64,000 bases of DNA from Bradyrhizobium diazoefficiens (GTDB lineage Bacteria; Pseudomonadota; Alphaproteobacteria; Rhizobiales; Xanthobacteraceae). Numbering within the stretch: the first letter of the stretch is position 1; each line of letters begins with the position of its first letter. A program made the translations under genes and the position numbers. Below the pieces are notes generated by a model. The model did no database searches. It was given only the letters and a program-made list of their open reading frames with translations, and was not told the origin of the DNA. The stretch is taken from contig NZ_JAFCKW010000005.1 in the NCBI RefSeq assembly GCF_018129965.1, positions 88,088 to 152,087 on the forward strand. The letters are read 5' to 3'. This document shows, piece after piece, positions 17,448 through 26,599 of the stretch.

Positions 17448-19445
17448 TTATGGTTGCTGATCGACCTCCACCACCACTACAACCGCGTTGCGCTCGACGG
17501 TTTCGCCTGGCCGGCAGTTGACTGCCGTGACCACGCCATCGATTTCGCAATTGATCCGCAACTCCATCTTCATCGATTCCAGTACGGCTGCGACATCGCC
17601 CGCCTTGATCGTATCGCCGACTGCGACGTTGACCTTCAGGATCATGCCCATCATGGGCGCACGCAGCTCGCCGCTGGTTTCGGCGACCGCGCTGATGTAG
17701 GTGAGATAGGGAATAGCCGTCAGCGTATGGACGCCGCGGCGATCGTGGACGAAGATCGTCTGGTTTTCTTGATAAATGCGCACCGTCTCACGCCGCGCGC
17801 CGACAATCGCTGTGAAGGTGTCGTCTTTGAGCGGGATGAGTCTGACCGGTAGCTTCTCGTCGTTGACGCCGACAATCATCGAGCCGTCGGCCTTGAGCGG
17901 TGCGAATCGGATCTCCGCGCTTGCGCCCGCGGTTTCGAGGTGCAGGATCGGAATCGGTGACAATCCGTCGCCACCCGCGGCCATGTGCCATCCAGTCATT
18001 TCGCGCGACTGCCACGGCCCCCTTGCGAGGGGCTGTCGTTGCCGGATCATCCAGAAGTAGGCGCCCAACGCCAACGCCTCGGCGTCCAAATCTTTTGCCT
18101 TGTCGACCAACTGGTCGATTTGCTCGTCGATCAGGCGTGTGTAAAAGGTGGCACTGCGCGTCGCTGGCAGGGCGAGCAAGCGCTTGAGAAATCCCTGATT
18201 GGTCGTAATTCCGAAAATCGAGGTCTCGTCGAGAGCCCGGTCGAGTTTGTCGAGCGCCTCATTGCGCGTTTCGGCGTGGGCGATGAGTTTTGCCAGCATC
18301 GAGTCGTAATACGGCGTGACTACCGACCCGCTTTCGACGCCCGTCTCGACGCGAACGCCGTCGGCGGGAAATTTGACGTAAGCGAGGTCTCCCGTGCAAG
18401 GGAGAAAATTATTTGCCGGATCCTCCGCACAGATGCGCACCTCGACGGCATGCCCGCTACATGTCACCGCATTTTGCGTAAACGGCAGCCCTTCTCCGGC
18501 GGCGATGCGGAGCATCACCTCGACAATATCGATGCCGGTGACCATCTCGGTCACGGGGTGCTCGACCTGGAGACGTGGGTTTACTTCCAGAAAATAATAG
18601 GTGTCTCCGCTCAGGATGAATTCGACAGTGCCGACCCCGCGATAGTTCAGGCGCTTGCCGAGCCGCACCGCGTCGGCGGCCATTTTGTCGCGAAGCGTTG
18701 CGGCGAGATTGGCGGCAGGGGCTTCCTCGATGAGCTTCTGGTGACGGCGCTGCAGGGAACATTCACGCTCGAACAGGTGAAGCACGTTGCCTTTGCCATC
18801 GCCGGCGATCTGCACTTCGATATGGCGCCCGCGTTCGACCAGTTTTTCGACGATCAGCCCGGGATAGCCGAACGAATTCTTCGCCTCACGCATGGCCGAT
18901 TCGATCTCATTGGCAAGGCCATCGAGATCGGAAACGGCACGCATACCCTTGCCGCCGCCGCCGGCCGCCGCTTTCAGCATCACCGGAAGCCCGACTTCCT
19001 GCACGATCCGGGTGATCTCGGCGGCGTCCTCACTGGGCGTCTTGCTGCCGGGGATGATCGGCACGTCGGCCGCCTCAGCCTCCTTCTTGGCAGCGGCCTT
19101 GTCGCCGAGCCGTTCGATCACATCCGGTGTCGGCCCGATAAAAACCAGACCTGCCGCCTCGACTGCACGGGCGAACGTGGCATTCTCCGCGAGGAAGCCA
19201 AAGCCGGGATGGATGGCCTGGGCGCCGGCCGCTTGCGCTGCGGCAATCACCGCATCGATCCGCAGGTAGCTGTCGGACGCGGCGGCGCCTCCAATCTCGA
19301 TGGATTCGCCGATCATCTTCACATGCAAGGCGTCGGCGTCGGCCGTGGAGTGAATGCCGGCAACCGCGACCCCGAGCCGATGGCAGGTTCGCGCGATCCG
19401 GCAGGCGATCTCGCCGCGATTGGCAATCAGGATTTTCTTGAACAC
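17448..19445 (-). CDS. Biotin-dependent acyl-CoA carboxylase alpha subunit (biotin carboxylase plus BCCP)
   Basis: This 665-residue protein begins FKKILIANRGEIACRI, the biotin carboxylase N-domain, then has the ATP-grasp glycine-rich loop AAAGGGGKGMR, EVNPRLQVEHPVTE (metal and bicarbonate site) and RICAEDP. The C-terminus holds a biotin carrier domain with LESMKMEL, where the lysine is biotinylated. Layout and length match methylcrotonyl-, geranyl- and propionyl-CoA carboxylase alpha subunits. GTG at 19445 has GAGG ten bases upstream and avoids overlap with the carboxyltransferase gene that ends at 19465. It may serve both carboxyltransferases in the island. Confidence 0.94.
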   Translation of the reverse strand: MFKKILIANRGEIACRIARTCHRLGVAVAGIHSTADADALHVKMIGESIEIGGAAASDSYLRIDAVIAAAQAAGAQAIHPGFGFLAENATFARAVEAAGLVFIGPTPDVIERLGDKAAAKKEAEAADVPIIPGSKTPSEDAAEITRIVQEVGLPVMLKAAAGGGGKGMRAVSDLDGLANEIESAMREAKNSFGYPGLIVEKLVERGRHIEVQIAGDGKGNVLHLFERECSLQRRHQKLIEEAPAANLAATLRDKMAADAVRLGKRLNYRGVGTVEFILSGDTYYFLEVNPRLQVEHPVTEMVTGIDIVEVMLRIAAGEGLPFTQNAVTCSGHAVEVRICAEDPANNFLPCTGDLAYVKFPADGVRVETGVESGSVVTPYYDSMLAKLIAHAETRNEALDKLDRALDETSIFGITTNQGFLKRLLALPATRSATFYTRLIDEQIDQLVDKAKDLDAEALALGAYFWMIRQRQPLARGPWQSREMTGWHMAAGGDGLSPIPILHLETAGASAEIRFAPLKADGSMIVGVNDEKLPVRLIPLKDDTFTAIVGARRETVRIYQENQTIFVHDRRGVHTLTAIPYLTYISAVAETSGELRAPMMGMILKVNVAVGDTIKAGDVAAVLESMKMELRINCEIDGVVTAVNCRPGETVERNAVVVVVEVDQQP

Positions 19446-19464
19446 GGAACGATATCCTCTGTCA

Positions 19465-21072
19465 TCACATCCTGAACACGCCGAAGTCTGTTTCCTGCTG
19501 TGGCAGACGGCCGGCGAGATCAAGCAAGAGGGCCATCACGTCGCGGGTCTCGAGCGGATCGATCACCATGTCACACCAGGTGTTGCGTGCGAAGTTGTAG
19601 GCGTTCGCGAAATCCTCAAAAGTCTTGCGAACCGGAGCGCGATAAGCCTCGCGCTCTTCGTCGGTCCAGTTCGTACCGTCGCGCTTGTGGATATCGTCCT
19701 TGACCATCGCGAGCGTGTTGGCGGCCTGATCCGGCCCCATGATCGCGGAGCGCCCGTGCGGCCACATCATCATCGCATGAGGTTTGAAGGCACGACCGCA
19801 CATCGCCAGATAGCCGGCTCCGTAGGAATTCCCGATGATCAGCGTGTATTTCGGCACGTTGGCGCTGGCCATTGCGGTGATCATCTTGGCGCCGTGCTTG
19901 GCGATGCCGCCTTCTTCCGCCTCGCGCCCGACCATGAAGCCGGTGACATCGGCCATGAACAGCAGCGGGATATTGCGCTTGCAGCAGAGGTCGATGAAGT
20001 GGGTCGCCTTCAGCGCGCATTCGGAAAACAGCACGCCGTTGTTACAGAGAATCCCGATCTCGAAGCCCATTATGCGGCCAAAGCCGGTGATCAGCGTCTC
20101 GCCATATAGCGGCTTGAATTCGTGAAACTCGCTGCCATCGACCAGCCGCGCAACAATCTCTCGATTGTTGGTGGGAATACGCGGGTCCGTGCTGATCAGC
20201 CCATAAATATCCCTGGGGTCGAAGCGCGGCTCACGCGGTGGCGCCACGTTCCACCGTTGCATGGGAATGTCACCGAGATTGGCGACGATATCGCGGGTAA
20301 TCGCGATCGCGTGGCTGTCGCTTTCCGCCAGATGGTCGGTGACGCCGCTGACGCGGCTATGCATTTCACCGCCGCCGAGGGCTTCGACGCCGACCTCTTC
20401 CTTGGTCGCGGCATAGACCAGTTGCGGTCCGCCCAGGAACATGGCGCCCTGATTGCGGATGATGACGGTCTCGTCGCAGAGCGCCGGCATGTAAGCGCCG
20501 CCGGCGGTCGAGGGTCCGTGGACGATTGCGATCTGCGCGATACCCTCGCTCGACATCCGGATCTGGTTGTAAAAGATCGAGCCGAACTGCCCGTCGTCGG
20601 GAAAAATGTTGGGCTGGTCCGGCAGGTTGGCGCCGCCGGATTGCACCATGGTGACGCAGGGGAGGCGGTGTTGCCAGGCGAATTTCTGTGCGCGGACGTG
20701 CTTCTTGCAGGTGATCCCGTAGTAGGTGCCGCCTTTGACCGTGGCGTCGTTGGCGATCAGCATGCAGGCGCGGCCCGACACCATTCCAACGCCGGTGACG
20801 ATGCTGCCGCCGGGCGGCACGCCGTCATATATGCCTTCGCCCGCGAACTGGCAAAATTCGAGGAACGGCGAGCCGGGATCGAGCAGCGCAGCGATCCGTT
20901 CGCGAGGCAGTAATTGCTTGCGCTCCTTGTGCAGCAGCCGCGCCCGTTCCGGACCGCCGACCATTGCAGCTGCGCGGCGCTCATGCAGATCGGCGATTCT
21001 CAAGCCGTAAGCGTCCCGGTTGCGGCGATACTCTTCGCTCGCAGCGGACACATCGGACTTCATGAGAGCCAT
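19465..21072 (-). CDS. Acyl-CoA carboxylase carboxyltransferase (beta) subunit, copy 1
   Basis: This 535-residue protein is of the methylcrotonyl/geranyl-CoA carboxylase beta type. It has MVQSGGANLPDQPNIFPDD, the N-domain oxyanion loop STAGGAYMPALCDE and the C-domain loop GNSYGAGYLAMCGRAF, both with the expected glycines. It transfers carboxyl from biotin to the gamma carbon of a 3-methyl-2-enoyl-CoA or the alpha carbon of an acyl-CoA. The gene lies 19 bases upstream of the alpha subunit, so the pair is co-transcribed. ATG at 21072 is chosen; GAGG lies nine bases upstream. A divergent paralogue lies at 22590-24188. Confidence 0.93.
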   Translation of the reverse strand: MALMKSDVSAASEEYRRNRDAYGLRIADLHERRAAAMVGGPERARLLHKERKQLLPRERIAALLDPGSPFLEFCQFAGEGIYDGVPPGGSIVTGVGMVSGRACMLIANDATVKGGTYYGITCKKHVRAQKFAWQHRLPCVTMVQSGGANLPDQPNIFPDDGQFGSIFYNQIRMSSEGIAQIAIVHGPSTAGGAYMPALCDETVIIRNQGAMFLGGPQLVYAATKEEVGVEALGGGEMHSRVSGVTDHLAESDSHAIAITRDIVANLGDIPMQRWNVAPPREPRFDPRDIYGLISTDPRIPTNNREIVARLVDGSEFHEFKPLYGETLITGFGRIMGFEIGILCNNGVLFSECALKATHFIDLCCKRNIPLLFMADVTGFMVGREAEEGGIAKHGAKMITAMASANVPKYTLIIGNSYGAGYLAMCGRAFKPHAMMMWPHGRSAIMGPDQAANTLAMVKDDIHKRDGTNWTDEEREAYRAPVRKTFEDFANAYNFARNTWCDMVIDPLETRDVMALLLDLAGRLPQQETDFGVFRM

Positions 21073-21162
21073 TGCAGACAACCTCGTTCTTTGGGGGGTG
21101 ATCTCTGAATAATTGAAGACGAATCGCCGGTAGAACCGCGCCTCACCGTTCCGGGTCTTGCT

Positions 21163-22326
21163 CTAATAACTGCGAGGCAAGCCCATCACGTGCTCGCCGA
21201 TGTAGTTGAGGATCATTTCGCGATTGAGCGGCGCGGTCTTCAACAGCCGCACCAGCGGATAGATATCGAAGATGCCGTACTCCTTGGTGAACCCGTTGCC
21301 GCCGAAGCATTGCAGCGCGGTGTCCACGGCCTTGATGCCGGCGTCGGCTGCGGCAAGTTTTGCCATGTTGGAGAATTCGCCGGCTTCGCGGCCCTGATCG
21401 AAGATCCAGGCGGCTTTTAGTGTCATCAGCGATGCCAGCTCAACATCGGTGCGGGCGCTGGCCAGGGGATGCTGCAAGCCCTGATAAGATCCGATCGGCA
21501 CGTTGTTGAAAACCCGCCGTTCCTTGGCGTATTCGACCGCGCGGTTCAGGGCATAGCGGCCGAGACCGCAGGAAATCGAACCGACGAGGATGCGTTCGGG
21601 GTTGAGGCTCTTGAACAGGATGCCGAATCCCTTGTCAACTTCGCCGACAATGTCCTCCGGCCCAAGATCGACGTCATCGAAGAAGACCTGCCATTGTGTT
21701 TCCGGCGCCGGAATGCTCACCGGAATATATTGCTTCTCCACACCCTTGGCTTTCAGGTCGACCACAAACAGGGTGAAGCCATCGGTTTTCTTCTGAACCT
21801 CGGTATGCGCTGTCGTTCGCGTCACCACCAGCGCGTAATCCGCGCCATCGGCGTCGGTGATAAATGTCTTCTGACCGGTCAGCGCGAAGCGATTGCCACG
21901 CTTCTTTGCTATCGTGGAAGTACGAATCGTGTTGGTTCCTGCGTCAGGCTCGGTGATCGCGAAGCAAAAGCGCGTCTTGCCGCCACACGCATCGGGCAGA
22001 TAGCGCAATTTCTGCGCTTCGCTGCCGTATTTGGCTATGAATCCCAAACTCATTGCCGCGCCGACGACGAGGTTTAGCAGTGGAATGCCATTGTTTGACA
22101 AGCCCTCAAGGAACAGGTGCATCTCGACCATGCCTTGTCCCGAGCCGCCGTATTCCTCAGGCACCATCGTTCCGACGAAGCCATCCTCCGCAACCTTGCT
22201 GTAAAGGGCTTGGGGGAATACGTGCTTGTCGGCGCATTCCATCCAGTATTTGCGATCGAATTGCTTCGCAACCATATCGCCGTATTCGTAGATTTGCCGC
22301 TGCTCGTGCGTAAGATCAAAGTCCAT
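21163..22326 (-). CDS. Acyl-CoA dehydrogenase
   Basis: This 387-residue flavoprotein has MVPEEYGGSGQGMVEM, FAITEPDAGTNT (FAD/substrate contact) and FGGNGFTKEYGIFDIYPLVRLLKTAPLNREMI. The residue expected at the MCAD-type glutamate position is not in an IYEGT motif; an ER pair in LNPERILVG occupies the alternative base position seen in isovaleryl- and long-chain acyl-CoA dehydrogenases. It should alpha,beta-desaturate an acyl-CoA and pass electrons to ETF. It is transcribed divergently from the second carboxyltransferase, across a double operator at 22488-22517, and probably leads the carboxylase/BadHI operon. Confidence 0.92.
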   Translation of the reverse strand: MDFDLTHEQRQIYEYGDMVAKQFDRKYWMECADKHVFPQALYSKVAEDGFVGTMVPEEYGGSGQGMVEMHLFLEGLSNNGIPLLNLVVGAAMSLGFIAKYGSEAQKLRYLPDACGGKTRFCFAITEPDAGTNTIRTSTIAKKRGNRFALTGQKTFITDADGADYALVVTRTTAHTEVQKKTDGFTLFVVDLKAKGVEKQYIPVSIPAPETQWQVFFDDVDLGPEDIVGEVDKGFGILFKSLNPERILVGSISCGLGRYALNRAVEYAKERRVFNNVPIGSYQGLQHPLASARTDVELASLMTLKAAWIFDQGREAGEFSNMAKLAAADAGIKAVDTALQCFGGNGFTKEYGIFDIYPLVRLLKTAPLNREMILNYIGEHVMGLPRSY

Positions 22327-22487
22327 GTCGGAACTCCGCCGCCGGCCGAAACCCGCGTTGTTCTAAGTTGAGAATTGGAAACCCTCTCGGGAACGCCGTC
22401 GAGTTTGTTGTTTGCGAGGCGGCCGGCTGTCGGTCGGCAGCATCAATTGCTTGCTATCTTTAGGCAGAAGCGGCTAGGATTTCAACC

Positions 22488-22517
22488 TAACAATCGTTCG
22501 AAAACGAACAAATGTTA
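22488..22517. promoter_or_regulatory. Double palindromic operator between acyl-CoA dehydrogenase and carboxyltransferase 2
   Basis: Two imperfect copies of the island dyad, TAACAATCGTTC (22488-22499) and GAACAAATGTTA (22506-22517), lie head to head. Together they form a larger symmetry: 12 of 14 arm positions pair across a four-base centre. A candidate ATG at 22512 falls inside the site, which argues for the carboxyltransferase start at 22590. Confidence 0.6.
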
Positions 22518-22589
22518 GAAAATAATGAAGACCGTCAAGCCCGCATTTATTGGCTTGCGATCAGTTTTGGGGACAGCCAATTGACCGCG

Positions 22590-24188
22590 ATGAAATCCGC
22601 TGTCGCGACCGGGTCGGACGAGTTCAAGCTCAATCGCGCGCATTATCTGGAACGGATCGCTGATCTTCAGAAGCGCCGAATGGATGCCAACCAAGGCGGT
22701 TCCGCCAAGGCTCGTGCCCTGCATAAATCGCGCGGACAGCTGCTGCCGCGCGAACGCATCGCGGCGCTGATCGATCCCGGTTCGCCGTTTCTCGAGTTCG
22801 GTCGCCTGGCGGGCGAGGGGATGTACGACGGCGTGCCGCCGGGCGCGACGATCATCACGGGCGTCGGACAGGTCTGCGGCCGCGGTTGCATGCTCATTGC
22901 CAACGACGCCACCGTGAAGGGCGGGACGCTGTTCGGCATGACAACGAAGAAGCATACCCGCGCCCAGTTGTTTGCGTGGCAACACCGGCTGCCCTGCATC
23001 ACCATGGTGCAGTCAGGCGGTGGCTTCCTGCCGGACATTGCCAATATCTTTCCGGACGAAGGGCAGGCCGGATCGATCATGTACAATCAGGTAAAGATGT
23101 CGGCCGAGAATATCGCGCAGATCGCCGTCGTTCACGGCCCGTCAACTGCGGGCGGCGCCTACATTCCGGCGCTGTGCGACGAGGTGGTGATCGTGCGCAA
23201 TCAGGGGGCGATGTTTCTTGGCAGCCCGCAACTGGTATTTGCCGCGACCGGTGAGACCATCGAGGTCGAACCGCTCGGCGGCGCGGAGATGCACAGCCGG
23301 ATCAGCGGCGTCACCGACCATATCGCCGAGAATGACAGCCACGCGCTGGCGATCGTGCGCAACATCGTCGCCAACCTGGGAGAGCCGCCGCGATTGCGCT
23401 GGACGGTCGAGCAGGGTGAACCGCCTTGCCATGCGATCGAGGAAATCTATGGAATCGTCAGCGCCAACCGGCGCATCCCGACGGACAACCGGGAGATCGT
23501 CGCACGTCTCATCGACGGCAGCCGCTTTCAGGAGTTCAAGCATCTTCACGGCGAAACCATGATGTGCGGGTTCGCCCGCATCAATGGCTTTGAGATAGGC
23601 ATTCTGGCCAACAACGGCGTGCTGTTCTCGGAAAGCGCGATCAAGGGCGCGCACTTCATCCAATTATGCTGCAAGCGCGATATCCCGCTGCTGTTCCTGG
23701 TCGACGTCTCCGGCTTTATGGTCGGGTCCGCCGTCGAGCGGCAGGGCATCGCCAAGCATGGCGCCAAGTTCATGACTGCAATGGCGTGCGCCGACGTTCC
23801 GAAATACACCATCATTACCGGCGGTTCATACGCGGCGGCCTATTTCGCAATGCTTGGCCGCGCGTTCAAACCGAACGCCACGCTGATGTGGCCGAGCGCC
23901 CACGCCGCCCTGATGGGACCGGAGCAGGCGGCGACAACGCTCGCGATGGTGCGCGACAACATTCACCGGCGCGAGGGCACCTCCTGGACCGACGAGCAGC
24001 GCGAGGAATTCAAGCAACCGATCCGTAGGGATTTCGAGGCGTTCGCCGATCCCTACAATTTTGCCCGCAATCTATGGTGCGACATGGTGATCGACCCGGT
24101 CGAGACCCGCGACGTCATGGCGCTGCTGCTGGATCTCGCCGGGCGGACGCCCGCGAAGAAAACGAAGTTCGGCGTATTCCGGATGTAG
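22590..24188 (+). CDS. Acyl-CoA carboxylase carboxyltransferase (beta) subunit, copy 2, divergent
   Basis: This 532-residue paralogue of the 19465-21072 gene shares most of its length, including STAGGAYIPALCDE and GVTDHIAENDSHA. Two motifs differ: MVQSGGGFLPDIANIFPDE and the C-domain loop, which reads GGSYAAAYFAMLGRAF near residue 410 instead of GNSYGAGYLAMCGRAF. The glycines of the second oxyanion loop are thus alanines, so it may have altered specificity or be a structural partner. ATG at 22590 aligns with MKS of copy 1; the frame from 22512 would start inside the operator. It is transcribed away from the rest of the carboxylase operon and has no alpha subunit beside it. Confidence 0.92.
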   Translation: MKSAVATGSDEFKLNRAHYLERIADLQKRRMDANQGGSAKARALHKSRGQLLPRERIAALIDPGSPFLEFGRLAGEGMYDGVPPGATIITGVGQVCGRGCMLIANDATVKGGTLFGMTTKKHTRAQLFAWQHRLPCITMVQSGGGFLPDIANIFPDEGQAGSIMYNQVKMSAENIAQIAVVHGPSTAGGAYIPALCDEVVIVRNQGAMFLGSPQLVFAATGETIEVEPLGGAEMHSRISGVTDHIAENDSHALAIVRNIVANLGEPPRLRWTVEQGEPPCHAIEEIYGIVSANRRIPTDNREIVARLIDGSRFQEFKHLHGETMMCGFARINGFEIGILANNGVLFSESAIKGAHFIQLCCKRDIPLLFLVDVSGFMVGSAVERQGIAKHGAKFMTAMACADVPKYTIITGGSYAAAYFAMLGRAFKPNATLMWPSAHAALMGPEQAATTLAMVRDNIHRREGTSWTDEQREEFKQPIRRDFEAFADPYNFARNLWCDMVIDPVETRDVMALLLDLAGRTPAKKTKFGVFRM

Positions 24189-24205
24189 CCAATGCGGGTC
24201 TTAAG

Positions 24206-24625
24206 TCAGGCCTTCCTGAAGCGGGGCAGTGTGATCTCGTCATTGACCTTTTCGCAGACGAGCATGACCTCCATGTCGAACACGACATCTTCGGGCTTGC
24301 CGCCGGTGTAGGTACTGATTATCCGCGGTCCTTCTTCCAGATCGATCAGCAAGACAGCGTAAGGGGTATCGGCCTTGAATGCGGGGCCCGGTGCGCGGTG
24401 CACCACGCTGAAGGAATGAATCTTGCCGCGCCCGCTTGCCGGACGATGGGAGAGATTTTCGCCGCCGCACTGCCGGCACATCGCCTGCTGGTAGTATTGC
24501 ACGTGGCCGCAATCGGCGCAGTGCTGCAGTAGCAGCATGCCGTCGCGCAGGCCGTGCCACAAGGCGGCGGAATCCGCGTCGGGCACCGGCACCGGTTTCT
24601 TCATGGCGTCTTCGGACGAGATCAC
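24206..24625 (-). CDS. DUF35 OB-fold / zinc-ribbon protein, partner of the 24622-25812 thiolase
   Basis: This 139-residue protein has the zinc ribbon CADCGHVQYYQQAMCRQCGG (about 36-55) followed by an OB-fold. GTG at 24625 overlaps the thiolase TGA by three bases (GTGA junction), so synthesis is coupled and a stoichiometric complex is likely. Family members bind the CoA part of the substrate and are required for folding or activity of SCP2-type thiolases and Ltp2-type aldolases. It converges on the second carboxyltransferase with only 17 bases between stops. Confidence 0.9.
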   Translation of the reverse strand: MISSEDAMKKPVPVPDADSAALWHGLRDGMLLLQHCADCGHVQYYQQAMCRQCGGENLSHRPASGRGKIHSFSVVHRAPGPAFKADTPYAVLLIDLEEGPRIISTYTGGKPEDVVFDMEVMLVCEKVNDEITLPRFRKA

Positions 24626-25812
24626 AGCGTGTTCTCCGTTCCCAGGATGGTGGTGGCGTTAGTTGCAAAACCGGCACCGAGGCTGTGAACCAGCCCGAGC
24701 TCCGCACCCGGCACCTGGCGTTCGCCGCACTGGCCGCGCAACTGCGCGATCACCTCATGAAAATGAAACAGCGATCCAGGTACTCCCGAATGCGCGAATG
24801 ACAACAAGCCGCCGTGCGTGTTCGAAGGAATTTGTCCGCCATAGGTCATCTGTCCGTCTTCAACGAAGCGGCCGCCCTCGCCCTTGGGGCAGAAACCGAG
24901 ATCTTCCAGCATCATGATAACGGTACCGGTGAAGCAGTCGTATACGCCGGCAAGGTCCATATCTTTCGGGCCATATCCCGCCATCTCGTAAGCCCTGCGG
25001 CTCGACTCGACCGCGCCGGTGGTCGTCAGCGACGGCATCAGGAAAATATGTTCGTGGGTGTAACACTCGCCGCCGCCAAGAATGTAAATCGGGCTTTTGA
25101 TGCCGAGCGCCTTGGCATGTTCGGCCGATGTCAGAATGAATGCCGCGCCGCCATCCGATATCAGCGAACAGTCAAGCTTGTGATACGGCGTCGTCACCAT
25201 GCCTGAGCTTAGCACGTCGTCCACCGTGATCGGGGTAGTCTGCTGCGCGCCGGGCGTGCGCATCGCGTGACGCCGCTGGACCACGGCGACTTCCGCCAAC
25301 TGTTCCGGTGTGGTGCCGAAAGCCTTCATATGCCGGTGTGCCGTCATGGCAAAGGTGTTCGCGACAGGAATGCCGAACGGCATCTCGTATTGCTGATCAC
25401 GGCTTTCCGTCATCGAGCGCAGCGCCAGATCCGGCGTCAGGCCGGTCAGCAGGCTGTCGCCGCCGACCACGAGTACGACCTCGGCGAGGCCGCCATGAAT
25501 GGCAGCGGCGCCAATATTGAACATCGTCGCCGCCGTCGCGCCGGACACCTGAAGCGTGTTCGAAAAGGTCGGCTGAATACCTAAATACTCGCTGAACGCA
25601 ACGCTGAAGCGATGGAAGGGAGAAGCGAAGGCATGGCTCGACAGCACGCCGTCGATCTCGCTTTTCCCGATGCCGGCATCGGCCAGCGCCTTCTTCGCGG
25701 CGTCGGCGGCGAGCCATAACGGGCTCTTTCCCGGCACCTTGCCAACCGGCGACATCCCGATGCCGATTACCGCGACCTTGCCGCGTAGCGTTTGTTTACG
25801 AATGAAAGGCAT
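24622..25812 (-). CDS. SCP2-type thiolase-like protein, possibly a retro-aldolase (Ltp2-like)
   Basis: This 396-residue protein has the thiolase fold landmarks VAVIGIGMSPVG, LTSAEHAKALG and [14 protein letters not shown] with the catalytic histidine. In the usual nucleophile region it reads NTLQVSGATAATMF, and no cysteine occurs before about residue 200, so the acyl-enzyme cysteine appears absent. The steroid side-chain aldolase Ltp2 also belongs to this family, works with a DUF35 partner and does not need the thiolase cysteine. A role in retro-aldol cleavage of a branched 3-hydroxyacyl-CoA is therefore inferred. The ATG has GGAG upstream and the gene is coupled to DUF35 downstream. Confidence 0.88.
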   Translation of the reverse strand: MPFIRKQTLRGKVAVIGIGMSPVGKVPGKSPLWLAADAAKKALADAGIGKSEIDGVLSSHAFASPFHRFSVAFSEYLGIQPTFSNTLQVSGATAATMFNIGAAAIHGGLAEVVLVVGGDSLLTGLTPDLALRSMTESRDQQYEMPFGIPVANTFAMTAHRHMKAFGTTPEQLAEVAVVQRRHAMRTPGAQQTTPITVDDVLSSGMVTTPYHKLDCSLISDGGAAFILTSAEHAKALGIKSPIYILGGGECYTHEHIFLMPSLTTTGAVESSRRAYEMAGYGPKDMDLAGVYDCFTGTVIMMLEDLGFCPKGEGGRFVEDGQMTYGGQIPSNTHGGLLSFAHSGVPGSLFHFHEVIAQLRGQCGERQVPGAELGLVHSLGAGFATNATTILGTENTL

Positions 25813-25842
25813 TTGGTCTCCGCTCGGCGTTGTGCGTGAAGG

Positions 25843-26562
25843 TCAGCTTCCAGCCGTCGTGCGCGCCGAAGCGGCGCCCGTACTGCTGCCGGAGAATCCG
25901 AAGAACTTGGCGTAGGTGTCGACCGGCACCCGCTTGGTGACGAGCTTGTTTTCGGGCGCAGCCGTGTCCTCGTAACCCAGCGCCACGCCACAAATCAGGA
26001 TTTCGGTGTCGTCAAACGAAAGTTGCTTGCGGATGATGTCGTGATACCAGGTGAACGCGGCCTGGCCACAGGTGTGCAGGCCATGACCGCGCGCGGCGAG
26101 CAGGATGTTCTGCAAGAACATACCCATGTCGATATAGCTGCCGGTGTTCAAGCGGCGGTCCATCGTCACGAAAAGTCCGACCGGGGCGTCGAAAAAAAGA
26201 TAGTTGCGGTTCATCTGCGATGCGCGCGCGGCAATGTCTTCGCGGGCAATACCAAGCTTTGCGTAAAGGTCGTAGCCGAGTTCGCGCCGGCGCCCGATAT
26301 AGGGCTCGTGCCATTCGGTCGGATAATACTCATATTCCGGCCGATGCTTGTCCGGTTCGGTTTCGGCAGCTTTCAGGATGTCCGCGCAGAGCCGATCCTT
26401 CACCTTGCCCGCGATCGCGTAGACCTTCCACGGCTGGATGTTGTGGCCACTTGGCGCACGCGCCGAGACCTCAATGATTTTTCGCACGACCGGTTCCGGA
26501 ACCGGCTTGGGAAGAAATCGCCTGACCGAGCGCCGCGTCAAAATGGCTTCTTCGACATTCAT
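25843..26562 (-). CDS. Nitroreductase-family flavoprotein
   Basis: This 239-residue FMN protein has ILTRRSVRRFLPKPVPE and ARAPSGHNIQPWKVYAI, the phosphate and isoalloxazine contacts of the nitroreductase fold, and a C-terminal DTEILICGVALGYED. The ATG at 26562 has GGAG eight bases upstream; the frame to 26628 is not supported. It lies 30 bases before the thiolase on the same strand and is likely in its operon. It could reduce a quinone, an enone or an acyl-CoA double bond. Family membership alone does not set the substrate. Confidence 0.87.
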   Translation of the reverse strand: MNVEEAILTRRSVRRFLPKPVPEPVVRKIIEVSARAPSGHNIQPWKVYAIAGKVKDRLCADILKAAETEPDKHRPEYEYYPTEWHEPYIGRRRELGYDLYAKLGIAREDIAARASQMNRNYLFFDAPVGLFVTMDRRLNTGSYIDMGMFLQNILLAARGHGLHTCGQAAFTWYHDIIRKQLSFDDTEILICGVALGYEDTAAPENKLVTKRVPVDTYAKFFGFSGSSTGAASARTTAGS

Positions 26563-26599
26563 GTTTCCGTCTCCGATTGCGGTGCCTTGCCGCGAGCAG

